Shown in pieces: positions 51,498 through 60,326 of a DNA stretch of 64,000 nucleotides. Below the pieces are notes generated by a model, which saw nothing but the letters and a program-made list of their open reading frames with translations, made no database searches and was not told the DNA's origin. The stretch spans positions 1-64,000 of the forward strand of contig NZ_JADUCM010000019.1 in NCBI RefSeq assembly GCF_016009175.1. The letters run 5' to 3'. Both the position numbers and the translations under genes were made by a program. This stretch comes from Pseudomonas alkylphenolica (GTDB lineage: Bacteria; Pseudomonadota; Gammaproteobacteria; Pseudomonadales; Pseudomonadaceae). The stretch's first letter is position 1. Each line of letters opens with the position of its first letter.

Positions 51498-52244
51498 ATG
51501 GCTGGTCATTCCAAATGGGCAAACATCAAGCACCGCAAAGAGCGTCAGGACGCCAAGCGGGGCAAGATCTTCACCAAGTGGATTCGTGAGCTGACCGTTG
51601 CCGCCAAGCAAGGCGGTGGCGATCCGGGCTCCAACCCGCGTCTGCGTCTGGCTCTGGACAAGGCCCTGGGTGCCAACATGAGTCGCGACATCATCGACCG
51701 GGCCATTGCCCGCGGTGCTGGTGCGACCGAAGCCGATAACGTTGAAGAGCTCAGCTACGAAGGCTACGGTCCGGGTGGCGTGGCGATCATGGTCGAGGCC
51801 ATGACCGACAACCGCAACCGTACCGCTGCTGCCGTGCGTCATGCCTTCAGCAAGTGCGGTGGCAATCTTGGCACCGACGGGTCCGTGGCTTACCTGTTCG
51901 AGCGTAAGGGGCAGATCAGTTTTGCGCCGGGCGTCGATGAAGATGCGCTGATGGAAGCGGCGATGGAGGCCGACGCTGACGATGTGGTCAGCAATGAAGA
52001 CGGCTCCTTCGACGTGTTCACCTCGTTTGCCAGCTTCTATGCCGTGCGCAATGCGCTGGAAGAGGCCGGCTTCAAGGCGGCGGACGCGGAAATCGTCATG
52101 CAGCCGACCACCAGTGCCGAACTGGACCTGGACGGCGCACAGAAGGTGCTCAAGCTGATCGACATGCTTGAAGACCTGGACGATGTACAGAACGTCTACT
52201 CCAATGCCGAGATTTCCGACGAAATCATGGAAAGCCTCGGCTAA
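51498..52244 (+). CDS. YebC/PmpR-family regulator
   Basis: The 248-residue protein starts MAGHSKWANIKHRKERQDAKRG-like, the YebC/TACO1 signature, with the later motif GYGPGGVAIMVEAMTDNRNRT. Family members act as transcriptional regulators (PmpR represses the PQS receptor gene in P. aeruginosa) or help ribosomes on proline-rich stretches. Which applies here is unknown. It precedes ruvC, as in many gammaproteobacteria. Confidence 0.94.
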   Translation: MAGHSKWANIKHRKERQDAKRGKIFTKWIRELTVAAKQGGGDPGSNPRLRLALDKALGANMSRDIIDRAIARGAGATEADNVEELSYEGYGPGGVAIMVEAMTDNRNRTAAAVRHAFSKCGGNLGTDGSVAYLFERKGQISFAPGVDEDALMEAAMEADADDVVSNEDGSFDVFTSFASFYAVRNALEEAGFKAADAEIVMQPTTSAELDLDGAQKVLKLIDMLEDLDDVQNVYSNAEISDEIMESLG

Positions 52245-52264
52245 AGTACAGCCCTGGCTGGTTG

Positions 52265-52315
52265 GAAGCCGGATCCGCCTGCAGTCGTGTTACGACTGAC
52301 GGCGGGTCCGGCTTC
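52265..52315. repeat. 51-nt two-part hairpin upstream of ruvC
   Basis: An outer arm GAAGCCGGATCCGCC (52265-52279) pairs with GGCGGGTCCGGCTTC (52301-52315), with one G-T wobble. After a 2x2 internal loop an inner perfect stem CAGTCGT/ACGACTG (52282-52288, 52292-52298) closes a GTT loop. No T-run follows. It may be a REP-like element, a cruciform-prone palindrome, or a processing or attenuation structure between yebC and ruvC. Confidence 0.75.
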
Positions 52316-52360
52316 TGTCTTTACAACGACGCGACGCGCGTCAATGAATACGCAGGCGTT

Positions 52361-52885
52361 ATGACTCTGATTCTTGGCATCGACCCTGGCTCGCGCATCA
52401 CCGGCTATGGGGTGGTGCGCCAAGGGGCACGGGGCTGCGAGTATGTGGCTTCCGGCTGTATCCGTACCGGCAGCGGCGAGTTGCCTGAACGTTTGCAGAT
52501 CGTGTTTCGCGGTGTCCGCGAGATCATCAGCCAATACGGGCCGGTAACCATGGGCATCGAGCGGGTGTTCATGGCCCGTAATGCGGACTCGGCACTGAAG
52601 CTGGGGCAGGCCCGCGGGGCGGCGATCGTCGCGGCGATTGAAGCAGGGCTGGAAATCGCCGAATACAGTGCAACCCAGGTCAAACAGGCGGTTGCCGGTA
52701 CCGGTGGGGCCAACAAGGAGCAAGTACAACTGATGGTCATGCACCTGCTCAAGTTGACGCAAAAGCCCCAGATTGATGCCTCGGACGCACTGGCAATTGC
52801 CCTGTGCCATGCGCATACGCGCTCCAGTTTGCTGCCGCATGGCCTGGGCACTGCACGCAGTCGCAGCGGGCGCCTGCGGCTCTGA
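52361..52885 (+). CDS. ruvC: Holliday junction resolvase RuvC
   Basis: RuvC cleaves Holliday junctions symmetrically. The 174-residue RNase H-fold nuclease has first catalytic Asp8 in LGIDPGSRITGYG. The Glu in MGIERVFMARNADSALKLGQARGA and the C-terminal DASDALAIALCHAH supply the remaining acidic residues. It starts at 52361, 45 nt after the long hairpin, and heads ruvCAB. Confidence 0.97.
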   Translation: MTLILGIDPGSRITGYGVVRQGARGCEYVASGCIRTGSGELPERLQIVFRGVREIISQYGPVTMGIERVFMARNADSALKLGQARGAAIVAAIEAGLEIAEYSATQVKQAVAGTGGANKEQVQLMVMHLLKLTQKPQIDASDALAIALCHAHTRSSLLPHGLGTARSRSGRLRL

Positions 52886-52993
52886 TAGCATCATGCGCTG
52901 AAACAAATTTTGACCGCGCAATGCCTTGGCGCATTGCATTTGCTGTTAGGGTTGACCGGTTGTTTGCCGGCGCCCATGAGGAAGGATGGCAAC

Positions 52994-53602
52994 GTGATTG
53001 GACGTTTGCGCGGCACCCTGGCTGAAAAGCAGCCGCCGCACCTGATTGTTGATGTCAATGGCCTGGGCTATGAGCTCGAAGTGCCAATGACCACCCTTTA
53101 CCGCCTGCCCAAGGTCGGCGAGGCGGTGACCCTGCACACCCACCTGGTGGTGCGCGAAGACGCTCACCTGCTTTATGGCTTCCATGAGAAGCGCGAGCGG
53201 GAGCTGTTCCGCGAGCTGATCCGCCTCAACGGCGTCGGCCCCAAGCTGGCCCTGGCATTGATGTCGGGCCTGGATGTCGACGAACTGGTACGCTGCGTCC
53301 AGGCACAGGATGCCTCGGCACTGGTCAAGGTGCCCGGCGTTGGCAAGAAGACCGCTGAGCGCTTGCTGGTCGAGCTCAAAGACCGCTTCAAGGCCTGGGA
53401 AACCTCGCCGGCCATGTTTGCCCTGGTGCCCAACGGGCCGCTGCCACTGGCAACGGTTTCCAGCGCCGAGGCCGATGCCGTCAGTGCCCTGATTTCCCTG
53501 GGCTACAAGCCCCAGGAAGCCAGCAAGGCGGTGGCTGCTGTCGATGCCAAGGGCCTGAGTAGCGAAGAGCTGATCCGCCGCAGCCTGAAGGGAATGATCT
53601 AA
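52994..53602 (+). CDS. ruvA: Holliday junction branch migration subunit RuvA
   Basis: RuvA binds the four-way junction as a tetramer and loads RuvB. The 202-residue protein has the N-terminal OB fold (IGRLRGTLAEKQPPHLIVDV) and helix-hairpin-helix motifs (LIRLNGVGPKLALALMS and LVKVPGVGKKTAERLLVEL). A flexible linker and a C-terminal RuvB-binding domain follow. The GTG at 52994 gives the canonical start. ruvB begins with a GTG directly after its TAA. Confidence 0.96.
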   Translation: MIGRLRGTLAEKQPPHLIVDVNGLGYELEVPMTTLYRLPKVGEAVTLHTHLVVREDAHLLYGFHEKRERELFRELIRLNGVGPKLALALMSGLDVDELVRCVQAQDASALVKVPGVGKKTAERLLVELKDRFKAWETSPAMFALVPNGPLPLATVSSAEADAVSALISLGYKPQEASKAVAAVDAKGLSSEELIRRSLKGMI

Positions 53603-54658
53603 GTGATTGAAGCCGATCGATTGATAGCCGCCACCGGGCGTGACCGCGAAGAGGTCCAGGACCGGGCGATTCGCCCGCTGCGCCTGGCCGAGTACATCGG
53701 TCAGCCGGTGGTGCGCGAGCAGATGGCCCTGTTCATCCAGGCTGCCCGCGGGCGCAGCGAGTCGCTGGACCACACCTTGATCTTCGGCCCGCCCGGGTTG
53801 GGCAAAACCACCCTGGCCAACATCATCGCCCAGGAAATGGGCGTGTCGATCAAGAGCACCTCGGGGCCGATCCTTGAGCGCCCGGGCGACCTGGCGGCCT
53901 TGCTGACCAACCTCGAGCCGCACGATGTATTGTTCATTGACGAAATTCATCGGCTATCGCCGATTGTCGAAGAAGTGCTGTACCCGGCCATGGAAGATTT
54001 CCAGCTCGACATCATGATCGGTGAGGGACCGGCAGCGCGCTCGATCAAGCTCGACCTGCCTCCGTTCACCCTGGTGGGTGCAACCACGCGTGCGGGCATG
54101 TTGACCAACCCGTTGCGCGACCGCTTCGGCATTGTCCAGCGCCTGGAGTTCTACAACACCGAAGACCTGGCGACCATTGTCAGCCGGTCTGGTGGCATCC
54201 TCGGTTTGCCGATCGAAGACGAAGGCGCCTTCGAGATCGCTCGCCGTGCACGAGGCACGCCGCGGATCGCCAACCGCCTGCTGCGTCGGGTACGGGATTT
54301 TGCCGAGGTGCGTGGCAAAGGCCATATCACCAAGTCGATTGCAGACCTGGCGTTGAACCTGCTGGACGTCGATGAACGCGGCTTTGATCATCAGGACCGG
54401 CGCCTGCTGTTGACCATGATCGAGAAGTTCGATGGCGGACCGGTGGGCGTCGACAGCCTGGCTGCAGCGATCAGCGAAGAGCGTCATACCATTGAGGATG
54501 TGCTCGAGCCCTACCTTATCCAGCAGGGTTACATCATGCGTACGCCGCGGGGCAGGGTGGTAACGCGGCACGCCTACCTGCATTTCGGTCTGAATATCCC
54601 CAATCGCCTGGGCGAGTCGGTCAACGGCGAGGGTTTTTCTGCGCCGACCGATGAATGA
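53603..54658 (+). CDS. ruvB: Holliday junction helicase RuvB
   Basis: RuvB is the AAA+ motor that drives branch migration with RuvA. The 351-residue protein has Walker A GPPGLGKTTLAN, Walker B LFIDEIHRL, sensor 1 VGATTRAGML and a C-terminal winged helix (GYIMRTPRGRVVTRHAYLHFG). The GTG start immediately follows the ruvA stop with no gap, indicating translational coupling. Confidence 0.98.
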   Translation: MIEADRLIAATGRDREEVQDRAIRPLRLAEYIGQPVVREQMALFIQAARGRSESLDHTLIFGPPGLGKTTLANIIAQEMGVSIKSTSGPILERPGDLAALLTNLEPHDVLFIDEIHRLSPIVEEVLYPAMEDFQLDIMIGEGPAARSIKLDLPPFTLVGATTRAGMLTNPLRDRFGIVQRLEFYNTEDLATIVSRSGGILGLPIEDEGAFEIARRARGTPRIANRLLRRVRDFAEVRGKGHITKSIADLALNLLDVDERGFDHQDRRLLLTMIEKFDGGPVGVDSLAAAISEERHTIEDVLEPYLIQQGYIMRTPRGRVVTRHAYLHFGLNIPNRLGESVNGEGFSAPTDE

Positions 54659-54784
54659 CAGATTTATCCGGTGTTTTTGTGGTCCTATCGGCTGTCACGG
54701 AAGGACCACGCTGGCAATACGACATAATCGATGAAAAAACAGTTGCCGGGGCGGATTGGCAAGCTGAGGAGTAAGCACTAGAGT

Positions 54785-55240
54785 ATGCGCGCGCAAAATG
54801 GGCTTGAGCCGTTCGCACACCGTTGTCGGGTCTACTACGAAGACACCGATGCGGGCGGCGTGGTGTATTACGTCAACTACCTGAAATTCATGGAGCGTGC
54901 CCGCACCGAGCGGTTACGCGCACTGGGCTTTGCCCAGTCGGCATTGGCGCAGGACAACCTGCTGTTCGTGGTCCACTCCAGCGAAGCGCGCTATCACGCG
55001 CCTGCGCGGCTGGACGATGAACTGCGGGTTACCGCACACGTGCTTGAATTGAACCGCGCCAGCCTGCGCTTCGTACAGCAGGTCTGGCGTGAAAGCGATG
55101 CAACGCTGCTCTGTGAAGGGCAGTTCCTGGTGGCCTGTGTGCGCGCCGATACTTTCAAACCCCGGGCCATTCCCCCAGCGCTGCGTACGGCATTTGCCGA
55201 GGCTGGCGATCCGGGTACTCATTCAAATGCAGGAGATTAA
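54785..55240 (+). CDS. ybgC: Tol-Pal-associated acyl-CoA thioesterase YbgC
   Basis: The 151-residue hotdog-fold 4-hydroxybenzoyl-CoA-type thioesterase carries the motif YYEDTDAGGVVYYVNYLKFMERARTE-like at residues 17-42, which holds the catalytic Asp. It is the first gene of the tol-pal operon in most proteobacteria and is thought to act in phospholipid metabolism at the inner membrane. tolQ starts 2 nt after its stop. Confidence 0.95.
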   Translation: MRAQNGLEPFAHRCRVYYEDTDAGGVVYYVNYLKFMERARTERLRALGFAQSALAQDNLLFVVHSSEARYHAPARLDDELRVTAHVLELNRASLRFVQQVWRESDATLLCEGQFLVACVRADTFKPRAIPPALRTAFAEAGDPGTHSNAGD

Positions 55241-55242
55241 GC

Positions 55243-55938
55243 GTGGAAGCTAACGTCGTCGACCATACCTCCATGTGGAGCCTGGTCAGCAATGCCAGCA
55301 TCGTGGTGCAGCTGGTCATGCTGGTTCTGGTTGCCGCATCGGTAACGTCATGGATCATGATTTTCCAGCGCAGCACCATGCTGCGCGCCGGTCGTCGAGC
55401 CCTGGACAGCTTCGAAGAGCGCTTCTGGTCGGGTATCGACCTGTCCAAGCTGTACCGTCAGGCCGGTAGCAATCCGGACCCGGACTCGGGTGTCGAGCAG
55501 GTGTTCCGTGCCGGCTTCAAAGAGTTCTCGCGTCTGCGCCAGCAACCGGGCGTTGATCCTGATGCGGTCATGGAAGGTGTCGGGCGTGCGATGCGCGTTG
55601 CGATCTCCCGTGAGGAAGAGAAGCTCGAGCAGAGCCTGCCGTTCCTGGCAACCGTGGGTTCCACCAGCCCGTACATCGGTCTGTTCGGTACCGTATGGGG
55701 CATCATGAACTCCTTCCGCGGCCTGGCCAGTGCTCAGCAGGCCACCCTGGCCACCGTTGCCCCGGGTATCGCCGAGGCGCTGATTGCCACCGCCATCGGC
55801 CTGTTCGCCGCGATTCCAGCGGTTATTGCCTACAACCGTTTCGCTGCCCGCAGTGAAGTCTTGATCGGCCGTTACTACACGTTCGCCGACGAGTTCCAGG
55901 CCATCCTGCACCGTAAAGTGCACACCAGCGAAGAGTGA
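55243..55938 (+). CDS. tolQ: Tol-Pal motor subunit TolQ
   Basis: TolQ forms the proton-channel stator with TolR that energises TolA for outer-membrane constriction at division. The 231-residue MotA/ExbB-family protein has three TM helices (about residues 15-37, 137-160 and 168-195). The conserved segments PYIGLFGTVWGIMNSFRGL and APGIAEALIATAIGLFAAIPAVIAYN are present. It begins with GTG, 2 nt after ybgC. Confidence 0.97.
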   Translation: MEANVVDHTSMWSLVSNASIVVQLVMLVLVAASVTSWIMIFQRSTMLRAGRRALDSFEERFWSGIDLSKLYRQAGSNPDPDSGVEQVFRAGFKEFSRLRQQPGVDPDAVMEGVGRAMRVAISREEEKLEQSLPFLATVGSTSPYIGLFGTVWGIMNSFRGLASAQQATLATVAPGIAEALIATAIGLFAAIPAVIAYNRFAARSEVLIGRYYTFADEFQAILHRKVHTSEE

Positions 55939-55952
55939 TCAGGTAAAAGCCC

Positions 55953-56405
55953 ATGGCCCGAGTTCGCCACAAACGCAAGCCGGTCGCCGAGATGAACGTG
56001 GTGCCTTACATCGACGTGATGTTGGTACTGCTGGTCATCTTCATGGTGACCGCACCCATGCTCAACCAGGGCGTCAAGGTTGATCTGCCCAAGGTTTCCA
56101 GCGAAGCCTTGCCGCAGGACAACAACGTTCAGGTCCTGACCATTTCGATCAAGGCTGACAAGACCTATTACTGGAACCTTGGCAGCGAAGTCGACACCGA
56201 CAAGCAGATGGACAAGGCCATGACCTTGCCGCAAATGACCGACGCCGTGACCAAGATCATTGCCGCCGGACGTGATCAGGGCAAACAGACCCAGGTCTTC
56301 ATCCGTGGCGACAAGTCTGTCGACTACGGCGCGGTCATGGGTGCCATGGGCGGGTTGCAGAAGGCTGGTGTCGGTAACGTTGGCCTGATTACCGAGGCGC
56401 CCTGA
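55953..56405 (+). CDS. tolR: Tol-Pal motor subunit TolR
   Basis: TolR is the ExbD/MotB-like partner of TolQ. The 150-residue protein has a single TM helix near residues 19-39 (PYIDVMLVLLVIFMVTAPM) with the protonatable Asp in YIDVM, followed by a periplasmic domain that may contact peptidoglycan. Its TGA overlaps the tolA ATG by one base. Confidence 0.96.
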   Translation: MARVRHKRKPVAEMNVVPYIDVMLVLLVIFMVTAPMLNQGVKVDLPKVSSEALPQDNNVQVLTISIKADKTYYWNLGSEVDTDKQMDKAMTLPQMTDAVTKIIAAGRDQGKQTQVFIRGDKSVDYGAVMGAMGGLQKAGVGNVGLITEAP

Positions 56406-57481
56406 TGCAACAGCGAGAGCCATCCGCCTCGGAAAGCTATTTCTGGCCCAGCGTCTGGGCCATTGCGCTGCACGTTCTGGTGTTCGGCATGCTGTTCGTC
56501 AGTTTTGCCATGACCCCTGAATTGCCGCCGGCCAAGCCTATTGTCCAGGCAACCCTGTACCAGCTGAAATCGAAAAGTCAGGCCACCACCCAGACCAATC
56601 AGAAGATTGCGGGTGAAGCGAAGAAAACCGCTTCGCGCCAGACCGAAGAAGAGCAGATGGAGCAGAAGAAGGTCGAGCAGCAGGCAGTAAAAGCTGCGGA
56701 ACAAAAGAAAGAAGAAGCTGCTCAAAAGGCGGAAGAAGCGCGCGCCGAAGCCGAAGCGAAGAAAGCCGAGGAAGCCAAGAAGGCTGACGAAGCGAAGAAA
56801 ACCGCCGAAGCCAAGAAAGCCGAAGAGGCGAAAAAGGCCGCCGAGAAGCAGCAGGCAGACATCGCCAAGAAGAAGGCCGAAGAGGAAGCCAAGAAACAGG
56901 CTGAGGAAGAGGCCAAGAAAACGGCGGCAGAAGAAGCCAAGAAAAAAGCAGCCGAGGACGCCAAGAAGAAGGCGGCCGAGGATGCCAAGAAGAAAGCAGT
57001 GGCCGAAGAGGCGAAGAAAAAGGCTGCTGAAGACGCGAAGAAGAAAGCCGCAGCCGATGCGGCCAAGAAGAAGGCACAGGATGCAGCCCGCAAGGCGGCA
57101 GAAGACAAGAAAGCCCAGGCTTTGGCCGAGCTGCTGTCTGATACCACCGAACGGCAACAGGCATTGGCTGACGAGCAAGGCGACCAGGTAGCCGGCGATT
57201 TCGACGACCTGATCCGTGCGCGTGCAGCTGAAGGCTGGGCACGTCCCCCTTCTGCGCGCAAGAACATGACGGTGGTTCTGCAGATCGGCATGTTGCCAGA
57301 TGGCACCATTACCTCGGTGAGCGTAGCCCGCTCCAGTGGTGACGGTCCGTTCGACAGCTCGGCTGTTGCAGCGGTGAAGAACATTGGTCGCCTAACCGAA
57401 ATGCAGGGCTTGAAACCGAGCGAATTCAATCCCTATCGTTCATTCAAGATGACATTCACACCTGAGGATCTAGCCTTGTGA
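56405..57481 (+). CDS. tolA: Tol-Pal periplasm-spanning protein TolA
   Basis: TolA links the TolQR motor to TolB-Pal across the periplasm and is the entry route for colicins and filamentous phage. The 358-residue protein has one N-terminal TM helix (about residues 17-37). A long Ala/Lys/Glu-rich helical domain (about 75-240) is made of KAAEDAKKKA-like repeats. A globular C-terminal domain III follows (WARPPSARKNMTVVLQIGMLPDGTITSV), which is TonB-like. The low-complexity helix has a different base composition because of its Lys/Glu/Ala codons, not transfer. It overlaps tolB by 4 nt. Confidence 0.96.
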   Translation: MQQREPSASESYFWPSVWAIALHVLVFGMLFVSFAMTPELPPAKPIVQATLYQLKSKSQATTQTNQKIAGEAKKTASRQTEEEQMEQKKVEQQAVKAAEQKKEEAAQKAEEARAEAEAKKAEEAKKADEAKKTAEAKKAEEAKKAAEKQQADIAKKKAEEEAKKQAEEEAKKTAAEEAKKKAAEDAKKKAAEDAKKKAVAEEAKKKAAEDAKKKAAADAAKKKAQDAARKAAEDKKAQALAELLSDTTERQQALADEQGDQVAGDFDDLIRARAAEGWARPPSARKNMTVVLQIGMLPDGTITSVSVARSSGDGPFDSSAVAAVKNIGRLTEMQGLKPSEFNPYRSFKMTFTPEDLAL

Positions 57482-58779
57482 TTAAACTTCTTCGAGGACT
57501 GCTGGTCGCTCTCTGCTGCGTAGCAGGGATCGCCATGGCAGAAGAAAAGAACATTCTGGTCACCAGCGGTAGTGACCGCGCCACGCCGATCGCGGTCGTG
57601 CCGTTCGGTCTGCAGGGCGGCAGCGTGCTGCCGGAAGACATGGCTGACATCATCGGCAATGACCTGCGCAACTCTGGTTATTACTCGCCGATTCCGCGCC
57701 AGAACATGATCAGCCAGCCAAGCCAGGCCAGCGAAGTCATCTTCCGTGACTGGAAAGCGCTGGGTGCCCAGTACGTGATGGTCGGCAGCATCGTGCCGGC
57801 AGGCGGTCGCCTGCAGGTGCAGTACGCGCTGTTCAACGTCGCCACCGAGCAGCAAGTGCTGACCGGCAGCGTCTCGGGCAGTGTCGATCAGCTGCGCGAC
57901 ATGTCGCACTACATTGCTGACCAGTCGTTCGAGAAACTCACCGGCATCAAGGGTGCGTTCTCTACTCGCATGCTGTACGTGACGGCCGAGCGTTTCTCCA
58001 CCAACAACACCCGCTACACCCTGCAGCGTTCGGACTACGACGGTGCGCGTGCGGTGACCCTGCTGCAGTCGCGTGAGCCGATCCTGTCGCCACGTTTTGC
58101 ACCTGATGGCAAGCGTATTGCCTATGTGTCGTTCGAACAGAAGCGTCCGCGTATTTTCGTACAGCACATCGACACTGGTCGTCGTGAGCAGATCACCAAT
58201 TTCGAAGGCCTCAATGGTGCACCCGCCTGGTCGCCGGACGGTTCGCGCCTGGCATTCGTGCTGTCCAAGGACGGCAACCCGGACATCTATGTAATGAACA
58301 TGGGTTCGCGTCAGCTGTCGCGCGTTACTGCAGGCCCGGGTATCAATACCGAGCCGTTCTGGGGTAAGGATGGTTCCACCATCTACTTCACTTCCGACCG
58401 CGGTGGTAAACCACAGATCTATAAAACCAGTGTTTCTGGTGGTGGTGCCGAGCGTGTAACTTTTGTAGGCAACTACAACGCCAACCCTAAACTTTCGGCG
58501 GATGAAAAGACCCTGGTGATGATTCATCGTCAACAAGGTTTCACCAACTTCAAGGTGGCGGCGCAAGATTTGCAACGCGGTAGTGTAAAGATTCTCTCGG
58601 AAACAAGTCTTGATGAGTCTCCTACTGTTGCGCCCAACGGCACCATGCTAATCTACGCCACCCGCCAGCAGGGCCGGGGAGTCTTGATGCTCGTCTCTCT
58701 CAACGGACGCGTGAGGCTCCCGCTTCCTACCGCTCAAGGCGAAGTCAGAGAACCGTCCTGGTCCCCTTACCTGAACTGA
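57478..58779 (+). CDS. tolB: Tol-Pal periplasmic protein TolB
   Basis: TolB is a periplasmic beta-propeller that binds Pal and is pulled off by TolA. The 433-residue precursor has a signal peptide (cleavage after CVAGIAMA, about residue 21), an N-terminal TolA-contacting domain and a six-bladed propeller. The blades carry repeated motifs such as PRFAPDGKRIAYVSFEQ, PAWSPDGSRLAFVLS and PFWGKDGSTIYFTSDRGG. It starts with GTG inside the tolA end. Confidence 0.97.
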   Translation: MIKLLRGLLVALCCVAGIAMAEEKNILVTSGSDRATPIAVVPFGLQGGSVLPEDMADIIGNDLRNSGYYSPIPRQNMISQPSQASEVIFRDWKALGAQYVMVGSIVPAGGRLQVQYALFNVATEQQVLTGSVSGSVDQLRDMSHYIADQSFEKLTGIKGAFSTRMLYVTAERFSTNNTRYTLQRSDYDGARAVTLLQSREPILSPRFAPDGKRIAYVSFEQKRPRIFVQHIDTGRREQITNFEGLNGAPAWSPDGSRLAFVLSKDGNPDIYVMNMGSRQLSRVTAGPGINTEPFWGKDGSTIYFTSDRGGKPQIYKTSVSGGGAERVTFVGNYNANPKLSADEKTLVMIHRQQGFTNFKVAAQDLQRGSVKILSETSLDESPTVAPNGTMLIYATRQQGRGVLMLVSLNGRVRLPLPTAQGEVREPSWSPYLN

Positions 58780-58845
58780 TGCGGCGCTTCACGCTTTACG
58801 CTTTACGTTGTACTTAACACATTGGGGTTCATTAGGAGTTTCACG

Positions 58846-59343
58846 ATGGAAATGCTGAAGTTTGGTAAGTTTGCTGCGCTGGCTCTGGCCATGGCCGTAG
58901 CCGTAGGTTGCTCTTCGAAAGGCGGTGACGACGCAGGTCAAGGCGCTGTCGACCCTAACGCTGGTTACGGTGCCAACACTGGCGCTGTTGACGGCAGCCT
59001 GAGCGAAGAAGCTGCTCTGCGCGCAATCACCACCTTCTACTTCGAATACGACAGCTCGGACCTGAAGCCAGAAGCCATGCGCGCTCTGGACGTTCACGCC
59101 AAGGATCTGAAAGGCAACGGCGCTCGCGTCGTGCTGGAAGGCAACACCGACGAGCGCGGTACTCGCGAATACAACATGGCTCTGGGCGAGCGTCGTGCGA
59201 AAGCCGTTCAGCGCTACCTGGTACTGCAAGGCGTTTCTCCTGCCCAGCTGGAACTGGTTTCCTACGGCGAAGAGCGTCCAGTTGCCACCGGCAACGACGA
59301 GCAGTCCTGGGCTCAGAACCGTCGCGTCGAACTGCGTAAGTAA
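58846..59343 (+). CDS. pal: Peptidoglycan-associated lipoprotein Pal (OprL)
   Basis: Pal anchors the outer membrane to peptidoglycan. The 165-residue precursor has a lipobox AVGC (Cys22) and a C-terminal OmpA-like domain (about 60-165). That domain carries the peptidoglycan-binding residues GNTDERGTREYNMALGERRA and NRRVELRK. The ATG at 58846 follows TTAGGAG. A short repeated stretch (CTTTACG three times) lies in the 66-nt gap after tolB. Confidence 0.97.
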   Translation: MEMLKFGKFAALALAMAVAVGCSSKGGDDAGQGAVDPNAGYGANTGAVDGSLSEEAALRAITTFYFEYDSSDLKPEAMRALDVHAKDLKGNGARVVLEGNTDERGTREYNMALGERRAKAVQRYLVLQGVSPAQLELVSYGEERPVATGNDEQSWAQNRRVELRK

Positions 59344-59349
59344 TTCGAT

Positions 59350-60168
59350 ATGCGAATGTGCCGTCGTGCTGTAACCGTCCTGGCGCTCAGCCTGCCACTC
59401 GTGGCATGGGCTGAGGTTCCTGTTGTTGATGACAACGCTGGCTATAGCGGCGCAAGCAGCTATCCGCCATCGGGTTATGGTACGAACGGCGCCTACGCCG
59501 GGGGAGGGGTTACGGCCCCTGCCTCGGCGCAGGGTCAGCTGTTCATGCAACTGCAGCAGATGCAAGATCAGTTGTCGCGTCAACAAGGCATCATCGAAGA
59601 GTTGCAAAACGATGTGGCACGCATGAAACAGGAGAGCCTGGAGCGTTACCAGGACCTGGATCGGCGTATTGGAAGCGGTGTTGCACCTGCCGCCACTCCT
59701 GATAATTCCGCTGCCGGTGGCGCTGCCGCCGCCGGTGCTGCTGCAGGCGCTGCCAGCGCGCAAGCTCCTGCAGCCAGTAGCGAACCTGGCGATCCGGCCA
59801 AAGAGAAGCTCTATTACGACGCTGCCTTTGACCTGATCAAAGCCAAGGATTTCGACAAGGCCAGCCAGGCGTTCAACGCCTTTCTGCGCAAATACCCCAA
59901 CAGTCAGTACGCGGGCAATGCCCAATACTGGCTGGGTGAGGTGAACCTGGCCAAAGGCGACCTGCAAGCTGCAGGGCAAGCCTTCGCCAAGGTCAGCCAA
60001 CTGTACCCGAAGCACAACAAAGTGCCGGATTCCCTGTACAAGCTGGCTGACGTTGAGCGCCGCCTGGGGCACACCGACCGGGTCAAAGGCATCCTGCAAC
60101 AAGTCGTGACCCAATACCCGGGTACCTCGGCCGCCCAGCTGGCCCAGCGCGACCTGCAGAAGCTCTGA
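59350..60168 (+). CDS. cpoB: Cell division coordinator CpoB (YbgF)
   Basis: CpoB is periplasmic and links Tol-Pal function with PBP1B-driven peptidoglycan synthesis. The 272-residue precursor has a signal peptide (cleavage near WAEVPV) and a trimerising coiled coil (QLFMQLQQMQDQLSRQQGII, about 57-105). An Ala/Pro-rich linker and a C-terminal TPR domain (KLYYDAAFDLIKAKDFDKA, NAQYWLGEVNLAKGDLQAA) follow. It is 6 nt after pal and ends the tol-pal operon. Confidence 0.95.
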   Translation: MRMCRRAVTVLALSLPLVAWAEVPVVDDNAGYSGASSYPPSGYGTNGAYAGGGVTAPASAQGQLFMQLQQMQDQLSRQQGIIEELQNDVARMKQESLERYQDLDRRIGSGVAPAATPDNSAAGGAAAAGAAAGAASAQAPAASSEPGDPAKEKLYYDAAFDLIKAKDFDKASQAFNAFLRKYPNSQYAGNAQYWLGEVNLAKGDLQAAGQAFAKVSQLYPKHNKVPDSLYKLADVERRLGHTDRVKGILQQVVTQYPGTSAAQLAQRDLQKL

Positions 60169-60184
60169 TTCAAGCGTTTCAAAG

Positions 60185-60210
60185 AAACCCGCGCTCGCCG
60201 CGGGTTTTTT
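60185..60210 (+). terminator. tol-pal operon terminator
   Basis: AAACCCGCG-CTCGC-CGCGGGTTT with a continuing T-run lies 17 nt after the cpoB stop. Confidence 0.92.
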
Positions 60211-60326
60211 CGTTAGAATCTCTGCCCTTTTATTTGAATACGCTGCTGCGAACTGCGCGATGCCGGGTTCTCAGCAGTGCCTGACGGAGGCGGACAGCCT
60301 GTTTAGCTGTTACGCCCGTGGCGACT

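Noticed and set aside
56680..57120. Repetitive AAG/GCC-rich DNA suggesting a tandem repeat or foreign segment
   Set aside because: It encodes the Ala/Lys/Glu helical domain II normal for TolA; the repeat is a protein feature.
60211..60326. preQ1 riboswitch before queE
   Set aside because: The leader contains a CTGCTG/CAGCAG pairing but none of the known preQ1 class I-III core sequences.
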